From NCBI RefSeq assembly GCF_025426255.1, contig NZ_CP104861.1, forward strand, positions 1,922,001 through 1,986,000: a DNA stretch of 64,000 nucleotides, read 5' to 3'. The number at the start of each line of letters is the position of its first letter. The stretch's first letter is position 1. Below the pieces are notes generated by a model. It was not told the origin of the DNA and searched no databases. It worked only from the letters and a program-made list of their open reading frames with translations. The stretch is from Pseudomonas fragi. GTDB lineage: Bacteria; Pseudomonadota; Gammaproteobacteria; Pseudomonadales; Pseudomonadaceae. Below are positions 25,252 to 34,293 of this stretch, one piece after another. The position numbers were made by a program, and so were the translations under genes.

Positions 25252-26838
25252 TCAGTGATCCAGCGGGTTGCGGCTGTGTGTACCGTTGACCAAGCGCTGG
25301 ATACCAAGCGGGTTGGCGTCTTTCAGCGCATCTGGCAGCAGGCTGTCGGGATAGTTCTGGTAGCACACTGGGCGCAGGAAGCGGTCGATGGCCAGTGTTC
25401 CCACCGAGGTGCCACGGGCATCGGACGTCGCCGGATACGGCCCGCCATGTACCATCGCGTCACACACCTCGACGCCAGTTGGGTAGCCGTTGAGCAACAG
25501 GCGGCCGGCCTTGCGCTCAAGTACCGGGACCACCTCGGCGAACGCTTGCAAGTCTGCGGGCTCGGCAATCATTGTCGCAGTCAGTTGGCCATGCAGGCTC
25601 TGTAGTGCCAGGAGCAACTGCGCCTGGTCCGCGACTTCGACCACCAGGGTCGTAGGCCCGAACACTTCTTCCTGTAACACCTCAGCGCCACCGATCAGCA
25701 GGCTGGCATCGGCCTGGAACAATTGCGGGCTGGCCTGCTTGCCTTGTTGCGGCGCGCCTGCCAGATGGTGAATACCCTCGATGCTCGCCAGGCGCTCAAT
25801 GCCTTTGCTGTAACTGACCAGTCCCCCGGCATTGAGCAGCGTTTGCGGTGCTTGGTCGCTGAAGAAGTCGCCGAGTGCTGCGACAAAGGCGCTGAACTCA
25901 GGAGAACGGATACCCAGCACCAGACCAGGGCTGGTGCAGAACTGCCCGGCCCCCAGCATCACTGAACTGCCCAATTCCCGGGCAATCTGCTCGCCGCGTA
26001 CAAGCAGTGCCTGGGGTAATACCAGTACCGGGTTGATGCTCGACATCTCGGCAAACACCGGGATTGGCTGCGGCCTTGCAGCGGCCATGTCACACAGGGC
26101 ACGGCCTCCCGATAAGGAACCGGTAAAACCGACCGCTTGAATCGCCGGATGCTTGACCAGCGTAGCGCCCACGCCCGCGCCGTAGATCATATTGAACACA
26201 CCAGCAGGCATGCTGGTGCGCTCGGCGGCGCGCACTATGGCGAGGGCTACCCGCTCAGCCGTTGCCATATGCCCGCTGTGAGCCTTGAATACCACTGGGC
26301 AACCGGCGGCGAGTGCCGAGGCGGTATCGCCGCCAGCGGTGGAAAACGCCAGAGGAAAGTTACTGGCACCAAACACGGCTACCGGCCCCACGCCGATACG
26401 GCACTGACGCAAATCCGCTCGTGGCAGTGGCTGGCGATCGGGCAGCGCCTGATCGATGCGTGCACCGTAAAAATCACCGCGACGCAGTACGTTGGCAAAC
26501 AGGCGCATTTGCCCGCTGGTGCGTCCGCGTTCACCCTGGATACGAGCAGGTGGCAAGGCGGTTTCACGACAGACGATGGCAACGAAGTCGTCACCCAGCG
26601 CGTCGATTTCTTCGGCGATGGCTTCCAGGAATTCAGCCCGTCGAACGGCTGGTAAGTTGCGAAAGGCAGGGAAGGCGGTGTTGGCGGCGCTGACCGCAGC
26701 ATTAACTTCGGCTTCGGTGGCCTGGATAAAATGGTAGGGCAGCGCCTCGCCGGTACTGGCATCCACGCTTTGCAGCTGAACGGTTCCGGCACCGCTGCGC
26801 TGGCCGCCAATAAAGTTGTGGCCGGTGATGTGGGTCAT
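25252..26838 (-). CDS. Alpha-ketoglutaric semialdehyde dehydrogenase (2,5-dioxovalerate dehydrogenase)
   Basis: A 528-residue aldehyde dehydrogenase of the KGSADH group. The Rossmann block is near residues 155-215 (PVAVFGASNFPLAFS), GFTGSLSGG near 241-249, the Glu of FAEMSSINP near 270, and the catalytic Cys in GAGQFCTSPG near 305. It oxidises 2,5-dioxopentanoate to 2-oxoglutarate with NAD(P), the last step of glucarate/galactarate or pentose oxidation. It lies 109 bases downstream of the galactarate-type dehydratase gene on the same strand, supporting a sugar-acid role. The middle enzyme, 5-dehydro-4-deoxyglucarate dehydratase, is not in the window. Confidence 0.88.
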   Translation of the reverse strand: MTHITGHNFIGGQRSGAGTVQLQSVDASTGEALPYHFIQATEAEVNAAVSAANTAFPAFRNLPAVRRAEFLEAIAEEIDALGDDFVAIVCRETALPPARIQGERGRTSGQMRLFANVLRRGDFYGARIDQALPDRQPLPRADLRQCRIGVGPVAVFGASNFPLAFSTAGGDTASALAAGCPVVFKAHSGHMATAERVALAIVRAAERTSMPAGVFNMIYGAGVGATLVKHPAIQAVGFTGSLSGGRALCDMAAARPQPIPVFAEMSSINPVLVLPQALLVRGEQIARELGSSVMLGAGQFCTSPGLVLGIRSPEFSAFVAALGDFFSDQAPQTLLNAGGLVSYSKGIERLASIEGIHHLAGAPQQGKQASPQLFQADASLLIGGAEVLQEEVFGPTTLVVEVADQAQLLLALQSLHGQLTATMIAEPADLQAFAEVVPVLERKAGRLLLNGYPTGVEVCDAMVHGGPYPATSDARGTSVGTLAIDRFLRPVCYQNYPDSLLPDALKDANPLGIQRLVNGTHSRNPLDH

Positions 26839-26896
26839 ATGAATTTCCTTTTAGATAAAGTGCCTGTAATCGCTGGCGAGCGAGATTGCGTAGCAG

Positions 26897-26924
26897 CAGC
26901 CTCGTTCCTGCAGCAGCGGCCACA
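26897..26924. repeat. Degraded arm of the long inverted repeat
   Basis: CAGCCTCGTTCCTGCAGCAG and the following bases resemble the right arm of the element at 43195-43234 with several changes. No second arm is present, so it looks like a decayed or truncated copy in the gap between the dehydratase and dehydrogenase genes. Confidence 0.45.
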
Positions 26925-26947
26925 TTGGTTTCAAGGGCTACAAAAAG

Positions 26948-28504
26948 TCAGGTGATCGCCCCGATCTGCCACGGCACGAACTCGTTCTGGCCGTACCCGT
27001 GCTGTTCACTTTTACTGCGCTCGCCAGACGCGATCCGCAGCATCATGCGGTAGATGTATTCGCCGCGTTCTTCGATGGTCGTGCCGCCATCGGCAATCGC
27101 GCCGCAGTTGACGTCCATGTCTTCTTCCTGGGTTTTCCACAGGTACGTATTGGTCGCCAGCTTGATCGAGGGCGAGGGCGCGCAGCCATAGGCCGACCCT
27201 CGGCCCGTGGTGAAGGCGATCAGATTGGCACCACCGGCAACTTGCCCGGTGGCTGAAACCGGGTCATACCCCGGCGTATCCATAAACACCAAACCATGGG
27301 CGCGGACCGTTTCGGCATATTCATAAACCTCGACCAAATCGCTGGAACCCGCCTTGGCCACCGCCCCGAGGGATTTTTCCAGGATGGTGGTCAAGCCTCC
27401 GGCCTTGTTGCCCGCCGACGGGTTGTTGTTCAGCTCTGCGTTCATGCGTTTGCAATAGTCCTCCCACCAGTGGATGCGCTTGATCAGCTTCTCGCCGACT
27501 TCGCGGCTCACCGCGCGGCGTGTCAGCAAGTGCTCGGCGCCATAGATCTCCGGAGTTTCCGACAAAATCGCGGTGCCGCCCGCAGCCACCAGTCGATCAA
27601 CTGCGTTGCCCAGCGCCGGGTTGGCGGTGATACCCGAGTAACCGTCCGAGCCGCCGCACTGCAGGCCGATAATCAAGTGTTCAGCGCTGACGGGCTGGCG
27701 TTGCACGCGGTTGGCTTCGGCCAGCAGAGATTTGATCTGGGTGATACCGCTGGCGATGGTTTTTGATGTGCCGCCAGTGCCCTGAATGGTGAAGGTGCGC
27801 AGTAACTCGCCTGCCTCCAGTCCTTGCGCGGTCAGCAAGTCAGCAATCTGATTGGTTTCGCAGCCCAGGCCGATCATCAGCACACACGCAAAGTTGGGAT
27901 GCATGGCATAACCGCCCAGGGTGCGGCGCAACATCGCCAAGGCCTCACCGTTCGGGTCAACCGCACAGCCAAAGCTGTGGGTCAGCGCTACAACGCCATC
28001 GACATTGGGGTAGTCAATCAGGGCCTGGGGGTTGATGTCGCGGCGAAAATGATCGGCGATGGCCTTGGCCACGGTGGCGGAGCAATTCACTGAAGTCAGG
28101 ATGCCCACATAGTTGCGGGTAGCGACCCGGCCATCTGGGCGCACGATGCCCATAAAGGTGTCATGGGTCTGCTGAGCGCGACCGCGTGAGTCCACGCCAA
28201 AGGCGTAGTCGCGAGTAAAATCACCCATTGCCAGGTTGTGCACATGCACATGTTCACCGGCTCTGATCGATTGGCTGGCGAAGCCAATGATCTGGCCATA
28301 GCGGCGCAGCGGCTGGCCGATTTCCACGTCGTGGGTCGCGATCTTGTGCCCGGCCGGGATTGCATCCAGCGCCACCAGCGCGTCGGCTTGCAGTATCAGG
28401 CCTTGGGGTATGGGCTGGCGGGCGATCAGTACATCGTCCAGCGGGTTGAGTCGGATCACGGCATTGGCAACGTTTTCGCTGCCTGTTGTAGTTATGAGTT
28501 GCAC
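26948..28504 (-). CDS. garD: Galactarate/altronate dehydratase family protein, probably GarD
   Basis: A 518-residue UxaA/GarD-family iron-dependent dehydratase. An N-terminal SAF domain (about 15-90) is followed by the catalytic part, with conserved Cys/Gly blocks HSFGCAVD, IGLGCETNQ, LQCGGSDGYSG, NPSAGNKAGG and FTTGRGSAYG. Galactarate dehydratase makes 5-keto-4-deoxyglucarate, which a further dehydratase and the neighbouring semialdehyde dehydrogenase convert to 2-oxoglutarate. The length fits GarD (about 520) better than UxaA (about 495), and so does the neighbour, but UxaA-type substrates cannot be excluded. No transporter for the sugar acid is adjacent. Confidence 0.8.
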   Translation of the reverse strand: MQLITTTGSENVANAVIRLNPLDDVLIARQPIPQGLILQADALVALDAIPAGHKIATHDVEIGQPLRRYGQIIGFASQSIRAGEHVHVHNLAMGDFTRDYAFGVDSRGRAQQTHDTFMGIVRPDGRVATRNYVGILTSVNCSATVAKAIADHFRRDINPQALIDYPNVDGVVALTHSFGCAVDPNGEALAMLRRTLGGYAMHPNFACVLMIGLGCETNQIADLLTAQGLEAGELLRTFTIQGTGGTSKTIASGITQIKSLLAEANRVQRQPVSAEHLIIGLQCGGSDGYSGITANPALGNAVDRLVAAGGTAILSETPEIYGAEHLLTRRAVSREVGEKLIKRIHWWEDYCKRMNAELNNNPSAGNKAGGLTTILEKSLGAVAKAGSSDLVEVYEYAETVRAHGLVFMDTPGYDPVSATGQVAGGANLIAFTTGRGSAYGCAPSPSIKLATNTYLWKTQEEDMDVNCGAIADGGTTIEERGEYIYRMMLRIASGERSKSEQHGYGQNEFVPWQIGAIT

Positions 28505-28572
28505 CGCAGTTATCTCAATGGCGAGCCTTCAAGACCCTTCTGGCGCCCACTGTAGTTTTTGTCGGGAGGCCT

Positions 28573-28597
28573 GCCCAATGACGAATGTTGATTGGGC
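28573..28597. promoter_or_regulatory. Inverted repeat upstream of garD
   Basis: GCCCAAT (28573-28579) and ATTGGGC (28591-28597) form a perfect 7-bp inverted repeat 69 bases before the garD start and 20 bases past the TetR stop. It may be a garD operator or the TetR transcript end; without a T-run the former seems a little likelier. Confidence 0.35.
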
Positions 28598-28616
28598 GAT
28601 AACCGTGGGGTATTCC

Positions 28617-29228
28617 TCAGGTTCGCGCTGCGTCCCAAGCGCTCATCACCTGAGTGACCGCTGCATCCAGTACGGCATGGGGCACGCCATCCCGGGCGAG
28701 CGGGGTCAGCCCCAGCAAAAAGCACTCAAATACGGCGGCCAACGTCGTGGGGTCGGTCTGCTCAGAGAGTTCACCCGCCGCTATGCCTCGCTCGACGCAG
28801 GCAATAAACGCGGCCCGGCTGCGCACTCGGGCTTCCACCAGCGGGGCACAAATGGCCAGGGTCTGGGCAGAGCTGGCACTCATCAACCCCAACGTCACCA
28901 GGCAACCTCGTGGATGACCCGGTTCGCATTGCATTTTGGCTGACCCGCGCAATGTCAGTTCGATAGCCTGACGCGGTGGCAGCCGGGTGTCGAACAAACT
29001 CTCGGTGGCCTTGCCGTGGCTATTGAGATAGCGCTCCATCACTTCCTTGAATAAAGCCTCCTTGGAGCCGAAAGCCGCATAGAAGCTGGGTGCGCTAATG
29101 CCTGAGCCAATATTGGCCTTGAGCTGGCTCAGCGAGGTTGAATCATAGCCTTGCTCCCAAAACAGGTGCATGGCCTGTGTGATTGCCGCATCCCGGTCGA
29201 AAGTACGCGGGCGTCCCATTTGTGCCAT
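28617..29228 (-). CDS. TetR/AcrR-family repressor beside an MFS gene
   Basis: A 203-residue TetR regulator starting MAQMGRPRTFDRDAAITQAM, with the HTH in about residues 13-58 (SLSQLKANIGSGISAPSFYAAFGSKEALF). The C-terminal domain has a Cys-containing stretch (CEPGHPRGCLVT) common in the AcrR group that senses aromatic or electrophilic compounds. It diverges from the MFS gene over a 116-base gap, so it is likely to repress that pump. No evidence ties it to garD. Confidence 0.87.
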   Translation of the reverse strand: MAQMGRPRTFDRDAAITQAMHLFWEQGYDSTSLSQLKANIGSGISAPSFYAAFGSKEALFKEVMERYLNSHGKATESLFDTRLPPRQAIELTLRGSAKMQCEPGHPRGCLVTLGLMSASSAQTLAICAPLVEARVRSRAAFIACVERGIAAGELSEQTDPTTLAAVFECFLLGLTPLARDGVPHAVLDAAVTQVMSAWDAART

Positions 29229-29259
29229 TTCAGTCTCCTGCGTTACGAGACATAAATAC

Positions 29260-29322
29260 TAGTCGATACAAAAGTCGTTGACCAATATTTCCCGTCACTC
29301 TACATTTGTACCTATCGATACA
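29260..29322. promoter_or_regulatory. Repeated half-sites in the TetR/MFS divergent gap
   Basis: TCGATACA occurs at 29263-29270 and again at 29315-29322. The second copy sits in the partial palindrome TGTACCTATCGATACA (29307-29322), whose core TATCGATA is a perfect palindrome. The copies flank the MFS promoter region and are candidate TetR binding sites. Confidence 0.4.
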
Positions 29323-29344
29323 TAACTACACAAGGCAGGGCCCC

Positions 29345-30550
29345 ATGGCGCCAGAGCAAAACACCACTGAACGATTACCCATGGGCGCGCTGCTGGCGCT
29401 GGCCATGACCGGTTTTATCTGCATCGTCACCGAGACCTTGCCCGCTGGCCTGTTACCGCAAATCAGCCAAGGGCTTGACGTGTCTTCGGCACTGGCAGGG
29501 CAAATGGTCACGGTCTATGCGCTGGGTTCTCTCCTGGCGGCCATTCCGCTGACCATCGCAACCCAGGGCTGGCGGCGGCGCAATGTGTTGCTGCTGACGA
29601 TTGTCGGTTTTCTGTTGTTCAACTCGATTACCGCGTGGTCTTCGGACTATGGCGCGACCCTGATTGCGCGGTTTTTTGCCGGTGCTTCGGCCGGTTTGGC
29701 CTGGAGCCTGCTGGCAGGTTATGCACGGCGCATGGTTGCACCGCATTTGCAGGGTCGAGCCATGGCAGTCGCGATGGTGGGCACTCCGATTGCACTGTCG
29801 CTCGGGGTGCCGCTGGGCACCTGGCTGGGGGCGCTGGTGGGTTGGCGTACGGCATTTGGTTTGATGTCGGCATTGACCTTGGTGCTGATGGTCTGGGTCG
29901 TGGTCAAGGTGCCCGATTATCCGGGGCAGGCGGCCTCTGAGCGTATTGGCTTGCGCCAGGTGCTGCTGACGCCGGGAGTGCGTTCTGTGCTCGCGGTGGT
30001 GCTGACCTGGATGCTGGCGCACAACATGCTTTACACCTACATCGCGCCTTTTGTGGCATCAGCGGGGTTGGGCAATAAGGTCGATATCGTGTTGTTGGTG
30101 TTCGGGCTGGCAGCACTGGTGGGGATCTGGCTAACCGGACGGCTGGTGGATCGGCATCTGCGCAACTCCGTTTTGACGAGCCTGGCGACATTTGCAGCGA
30201 TCTCGCTGCTGTTCGGTTTTTTCTCCCGGTCGGTTGCTGTTGTCTACGCCGGTATTTTTGTTTGGGGGCTGTCCTTCGGCGGCGCCGCGACACTGTTGCA
30301 GACAGCCTTGGCCGATGCTGCCGGGGAGGGCGCTGATGTTGCGCTGTCGATGAATGTGGTGGTCTGGAACAGCGCCATTGCCGCCGGGGCATTAACCGGC
30401 GGGGTACTGCTCGATCAAGTAGGGGTTGGCGTTTTTCCCTGGGTGTTGCTGGTACTGTTGCTGGTCGGGCTATGGATCGTGTTCAGCGCCCGTACCCACG
30501 GTTTTCCCCATGGGCACAGACAAACAGGTGCAGCGGTTGTCGGGCATTGA
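29345..30550 (+). CDS. MFS transporter, DHA1-type efflux (AraJ/NepI-like)
   Basis: A 401-residue, 12-helix major-facilitator protein. The second helix loop (GSLLAAIPLTIATQGWRRRNVLL) and the motif around ARFFAGASAGLAWSLLAGYARRM match DHA1 antiporters of the AraJ/NepI/YdhP group, which export purine nucleosides, sugars or drugs. The frame is open 39 bases further up; the ATG at 29345 is preferred because AAGGCAGGG precedes it and the family begins here. Control by the divergent TetR is expected. The substrate is unknown. It converges on pcp with 24 bases between stops. Confidence 0.88.
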   Translation: MAPEQNTTERLPMGALLALAMTGFICIVTETLPAGLLPQISQGLDVSSALAGQMVTVYALGSLLAAIPLTIATQGWRRRNVLLLTIVGFLLFNSITAWSSDYGATLIARFFAGASAGLAWSLLAGYARRMVAPHLQGRAMAVAMVGTPIALSLGVPLGTWLGALVGWRTAFGLMSALTLVLMVWVVVKVPDYPGQAASERIGLRQVLLTPGVRSVLAVVLTWMLAHNMLYTYIAPFVASAGLGNKVDIVLLVFGLAALVGIWLTGRLVDRHLRNSVLTSLATFAAISLLFGFFSRSVAVVYAGIFVWGLSFGGAATLLQTALADAAGEGADVALSMNVVVWNSAIAAGALTGGVLLDQVGVGVFPWVLLVLLLVGLWIVFSARTHGFPHGHRQTGAAVVGH

Positions 30551-30574
30551 CTGCCTATAGCTGGCGCTGTGGGC

Positions 30575-31213
30575 TCAACTGATCTGCCCGCCGCTTTCCA
30601 GCACATCGTGTTCGGTATTCAGTGCCGTGATCACGGCGATACGCAGCCCTTCAATCACAGTGCCCAGTGCCATGGACGGTCCGCCACACAGCACCGCCTG
30701 TTGCGGCAGTGGCGGGACGTGAATAAAACCACCGCGGACTGCGGACCCGGCCAAAGCATGCTGCAGGTAATAGAACACCTGATTGCAGACAAAGGTCCCA
30801 GCGGTGTGTGACACCGAAGCGGGAATACCGGCAGCTTTTATCGCGCGCACCATGGCCTTGATCGGCAAGGTGCTGAAATAAGCCGCAGGGCCCTGGGCCA
30901 CGACAGGGGTGTCGATCGGCTGGTCGCCTAGGTTGTCGGGGATGCGGGCGTCGTTGAGGTTGATCGCTACCCGCTCGATGCACATGTCTGTGCGGCCGGG
31001 GCCCAGCCCGACCGCGATCACCAGCTCTGGCTCGAACTCCTCCAGTAGCTGCGACAGCCGTTCCGGTGCCTGGGCAAATACACACGGCAACTGGCGGGCG
31101 ACGATCCGCACATCGCCCTGAAAGGTACCGTCCAGAGGGCGCACGGCCTCCCAGGACGGGTTCACGGTGTCTTGGTCGAACGGTTCGAAACCGGTCAGCA
31201 GCACAGTACGCAT
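30575..31213 (-). CDS. pcp: Pyrrolidone-carboxylate peptidase (pyroglutamyl peptidase I)
   Basis: A 212-residue cytosolic cysteine peptidase of family C15, which removes N-terminal pyroglutamate (5-oxoproline) from peptides. All three catalytic residues are visible: Glu80 in CIERVAIN, Cys143 in GTFVCNQVFY and His165 in GFIHVPPLP. It starts 7 bases after the DUF979 gene stops, so it is the third gene of a DUF969-DUF979-pcp operon. The peptidase releases pyroglutamate, and the two membrane proteins are the likely carrier for it or its peptides. Confidence 0.95.
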   Translation of the reverse strand: MRTVLLTGFEPFDQDTVNPSWEAVRPLDGTFQGDVRIVARQLPCVFAQAPERLSQLLEEFEPELVIAVGLGPGRTDMCIERVAINLNDARIPDNLGDQPIDTPVVAQGPAAYFSTLPIKAMVRAIKAAGIPASVSHTAGTFVCNQVFYYLQHALAGSAVRGGFIHVPPLPQQAVLCGGPSMALGTVIEGLRIAVITALNTEHDVLESGGQIS

Positions 31214-31220
31214 ATTGACC

Positions 31221-32171
31221 TCACATCATGACGTAAAGAAGCACGATATTGACCACCAGCATGATCAGTGCCGTGGGCATTTGGGCCTTGATCACGGCGT
31301 ATTTGTCCGGCAGCTCCAGCAAGGCAACGGGCACGATGTTGAAGTTGGCCGCCATCGGCGTCATCAGCGTGCCGCAGTAGCCGGAGAACATGCCGATTGC
31401 CGCCATGACCGCCGGGTTTGCATCGTAGATCCCCACCAGTACCGGTACGCCGACCCCGCCGGTCATCACCGGGAAGGCGGCAAAACCGTTACCCATGATC
31501 ACGGTAAACAGAGCCATGCCCAGCACATAGACCATCACTGCGACCAGGCGATAGTCCATGTTGATGTACGCGGTGGTGATGTGAGCCACGGCGGCGCCGA
31601 CCCCGGCGTCGTTGAACAGCAGGCCAAGCATCGCCAGCATTTGCGGCAACACCATGGTCCAGCCCAGCGCTTCGGTCAGGCGGCGTGACTCGCGTAACCC
31701 TTGCAACGGTGTGTCGCGGGTCAGGATGCACGCCAGCACCAGGGCTACCATGCAGCCGATCCCCAGAGACACAAACGTGGTGTTCTTTGGGTCGAGCAGC
31801 GGTACGCCACCGATCTGGGTGTTCTTCAGCAGGATGGAGCCGATCACCGTCACCAGCGGAATCGACAGCGCCGGGATAAACAGCTTGTGGCCCAGGCGGC
31901 CAGCACTGGCCCGGGCAGCCTTGATATGCAACTCGGCGTGGGCGCCACGGCCAACACCGCCGATGCCCGCGATACCGGCCATAACCAGCACACCAACACC
32001 GACCACAAACGGCGACAGACGATCACCAATCAGAAACACCAGGGCGAACAGCGCCCAGAACAAGCCGCTGGTCCAGCGTTTCGGGTGGGTGCGGTCGCTC
32101 ACAATCATGCCCGCGGTGATCAGCAACAGAACGCCAGCCAACCAGTAGAAATACTCAATGGAAATAATCAT
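31221..32171 (-). CDS. DUF979 membrane protein, probable 5-oxoproline transporter subunit
   Basis: A 316-residue integral membrane protein with roughly nine or ten hydrophobic segments (for example YFYWLAGVLLLITAGMIV near the N-terminus and ALIMLVVNIVLLYVMM at the end). It matches DUF979, which is always paired with DUF969; the pair is commonly annotated as a two-subunit 5-oxoproline transporter, mainly from its linkage to pyroglutamate genes. It overlaps the DUF969 stop by 4 bases and precedes pcp by 7 bases. Direct transport evidence for this pair is lacking as far as I know. Confidence 0.85.
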   Translation of the reverse strand: MIISIEYFYWLAGVLLLITAGMIVSDRTHPKRWTSGLFWALFALVFLIGDRLSPFVVGVGVLVMAGIAGIGGVGRGAHAELHIKAARASAGRLGHKLFIPALSIPLVTVIGSILLKNTQIGGVPLLDPKNTTFVSLGIGCMVALVLACILTRDTPLQGLRESRRLTEALGWTMVLPQMLAMLGLLFNDAGVGAAVAHITTAYINMDYRLVAVMVYVLGMALFTVIMGNGFAAFPVMTGGVGVPVLVGIYDANPAVMAAIGMFSGYCGTLMTPMAANFNIVPVALLELPDKYAVIKAQMPTALIMLVVNIVLLYVMM

Positions 32172-32899
32172 CGTGCCAGCTCCTGGGCTGCGTCAGCTTG
32201 TTCCTGGGCGACTTCGGCCATGCTGCGAGACAGCATCAGGTCGAAGCGATACAGGCGCAGTGCATGCACGATAAAGGCGCAAATGGCAGTCGGAATGCCC
32301 CAGAAGGCGATATGCAGCGGCTCGACATCAAGCCCGGAACCGAGCAGGAAGGTGTGCATCAAGGCGATTGCACCAAAGGCCACAAACACGTCTTCACCAA
32401 AGAACAGACCGATGTTGTCGGTGGCCGCGCACATGGCCAGGACTTTCTGGCGGACCGGGGCAGGCAGTTTGCCGTACTTGTTTTCGGCAGCTCCCTCGGC
32501 CATCGGTGCCAGCAGCGGGCGAACCATTTGCGGGTGACCGCCCAGGCTGGTCAGCCCCACTGCGGCGGTGGTCTCGCGCACAAACAGGTACATGATCAGC
32601 AGGCGCCCGACGGTGGCGCGTTGAAAGCCGGCGATCCAGTTTTGTGCGTGCAGGCGCAGACCGTGGCGTTCCAGCAGGCCGATTACGGCCAAGGGCAATA
32701 GCAGAATTAATTGCAGGGCGCGGGTTTGCAGAAAACCTTCACCCATTTCGCTGATGATTTTTTCCAGCGGGAAGTTGGCTGCAAGGCCGGTGACGATGGC
32801 TGCCGCGCTGACCACCAGTAGCGGATTGAAGCGCAGTACAAAGCCAATGATGATGACGAACACGCCAATCAGGGGCCATAGATTTACGACGGTTTGCAT
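32168..32899 (-). CDS. DUF969 membrane protein, probable 5-oxoproline transporter subunit
   Basis: A 243-residue membrane protein with about six hydrophobic segments (LWPLIGVFVIIIGFVLRF, LQLILLLPLAVIGLLE and others) and the conserved stretches GHPQMVRPLLAPMAEGAAE and ATDNIGLFFGEDVFVAFGA. It belongs to DUF969. The frame extends 75 bases upstream, but the chosen ATG has AAGGGA about 9 bases before it and begins at the family start. First gene of the DUF969-DUF979-pcp operon; the LysR gene at 33207 diverges from it and is the probable regulator. Confidence 0.85.
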   Translation of the reverse strand: MQTVVNLWPLIGVFVIIIGFVLRFNPLLVVSAAAIVTGLAANFPLEKIISEMGEGFLQTRALQLILLLPLAVIGLLERHGLRLHAQNWIAGFQRATVGRLLIMYLFVRETTAAVGLTSLGGHPQMVRPLLAPMAEGAAENKYGKLPAPVRQKVLAMCAATDNIGLFFGEDVFVAFGAIALMHTFLLGSGLDVEPLHIAFWGIPTAICAFIVHALRLYRFDLMLSRSMAEVAQEQADAAQELAR

Positions 32900-33206
32900 G
32901 AGGGGGAAATCCCTTAGCTGATTGCCGCAGCACCAGGGCAGGCTGGTGTGAGCAAGTCGAAAGCGGTCAGGCACACTTTCGAAAAATCGGTACGCTGCCG
33001 GACTCAGCGTGTTTTTTTATTTTTGACGACCTATGGGTGTCATTGCTCGATATGTTTGGTGGCTTTAGGTTGTGCGTCCAGTCAATAAAAGTTGTCACCG
33101 CTGAACAAAAAAGTTTTATCAATCACCGACTTAAGCCGACTGGCCGGAGGCTGCGGCAAGGGTTTACAGTGATCACCTGGTTTTGATTGGCTGAGGCGTC
33201 CTGCAC
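32900..33206. other. Divergent control region, DUF969 operon and LysR gene
   Basis: No gene is seen. The middle (about 33000-33130) is AT-richer and should hold both promoters and a LysR-type T-N11-A site, but I cannot single one out with confidence. Confidence 0.4.
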
Positions 33207-34127
33207 ATGAATATGCGATTTCTTCTTACATTCGTCTGGGTGGCGCGTCTTGGCAGCTTTCGACTGACCGCCGAAAAGTTATCAAGCACCCAAGCGGCTA
33301 TTTCGAGTCGCATTTCAGTCCTCGAAACCGAGCTTGGTGTGCAATTGTTCCAGCGCGACTCACGCGGGGTGAACCTGACCCGTGAAGGCCATCAAGTGCT
33401 GGGCTACGCCGAAGAGATGCTCGCTACTCAGCAGCGTTTGCTGCAGTCACTGGGGCAGGCGGACAGATTTTCCGGGCGTTTGCGCATCGGGGTAATGGAC
33501 ACCGTCATTCACAGTTGGCTGGGCGATCTGATCAGTGCGCTGAGCCGCGACTATCCTCAGGTCGAAGTCGAACTGACGGCCGATACCGCGCTTAATCTCA
33601 ATGAACAATTGCTTAAAGGTCAGCTGGATTTGATCTTCCAGACAGATTTGTTGCGCGCCGAAGGCGTGCGCAATGTGCAACTGGCCAGTTACCCCCTGAG
33701 CTGGATCGTCGCCAGGGACGCGGCACTGGACCGTCGCTACGAGAGCCTGGCAGACCTTTGCCAGGAGCGGCTGCTGACTTTCTCACGGCTATCCCGGCCG
33801 CACCAGGACATGCTCAATTTCTTGCACCAGCAGGGCATTGCCACGCCGCGCATCAGTTGCATCAACTCAGTGGCGGCCATCATCAAGCTGGTGGCCGACG
33901 GGTTCGGTATCGGCGCCTTGCCGCCTGTGCTGGTCAGCCGCGAACTGCAGAGCGGGGCGATGATCGCCGTACCGATCGAAACTGCACCGGGTTTTGCCGT
34001 GTATGCCAGTTGGCGCGCAGGGGCAGGGCTTGAGTTGAACGAAGCAGTGGTCAGCCTGAGCCAGTGCGTGGTCGCCGAGTACCAGCGCAATGTTGTGCCT
34101 GAGCACTTTGTGCTTCCGGGTAACTGA
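33207..34127 (+). CDS. LysR-family regulator of the pyroglutamate module
   Basis: A 306-residue LysR-type regulator. The winged HTH covers about residues 3-62 (FLLTFVWVARLGSFRLTAEKL, TQAAISSRISVLETELGVQLF) and the effector domain about 92-295 (GRLRIGVMDTVIH). It diverges from the DUF969-DUF979-pcp operon, the usual position of a LysR activator relative to its target. The effector may be pyroglutamate or a related amino acid, by inference from neighbours. Confidence 0.88.
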   Translation: MNMRFLLTFVWVARLGSFRLTAEKLSSTQAAISSRISVLETELGVQLFQRDSRGVNLTREGHQVLGYAEEMLATQQRLLQSLGQADRFSGRLRIGVMDTVIHSWLGDLISALSRDYPQVEVELTADTALNLNEQLLKGQLDLIFQTDLLRAEGVRNVQLASYPLSWIVARDAALDRRYESLADLCQERLLTFSRLSRPHQDMLNFLHQQGIATPRISCINSVAAIIKLVADGFGIGALPPVLVSRELQSGAMIAVPIETAPGFAVYASWRAGAGLELNEAVVSLSQCVVAEYQRNVVPEHFVLPGN

Positions 34128-34293
34128 TCCGTATTTTTTCGCGTTATCTGCGACTGTTATGTGTGCAGTTTGCGGCGCAAAATTCCCGTCAACCTTTCGA
34201 GACAGACGAGGACGTGAGTACACAGCAGCGCTCGCGTGTGGTCGGCTGATGTTCTGCGCCTGTTTTATTACGAACGTTTGACGGGGAAAATTG

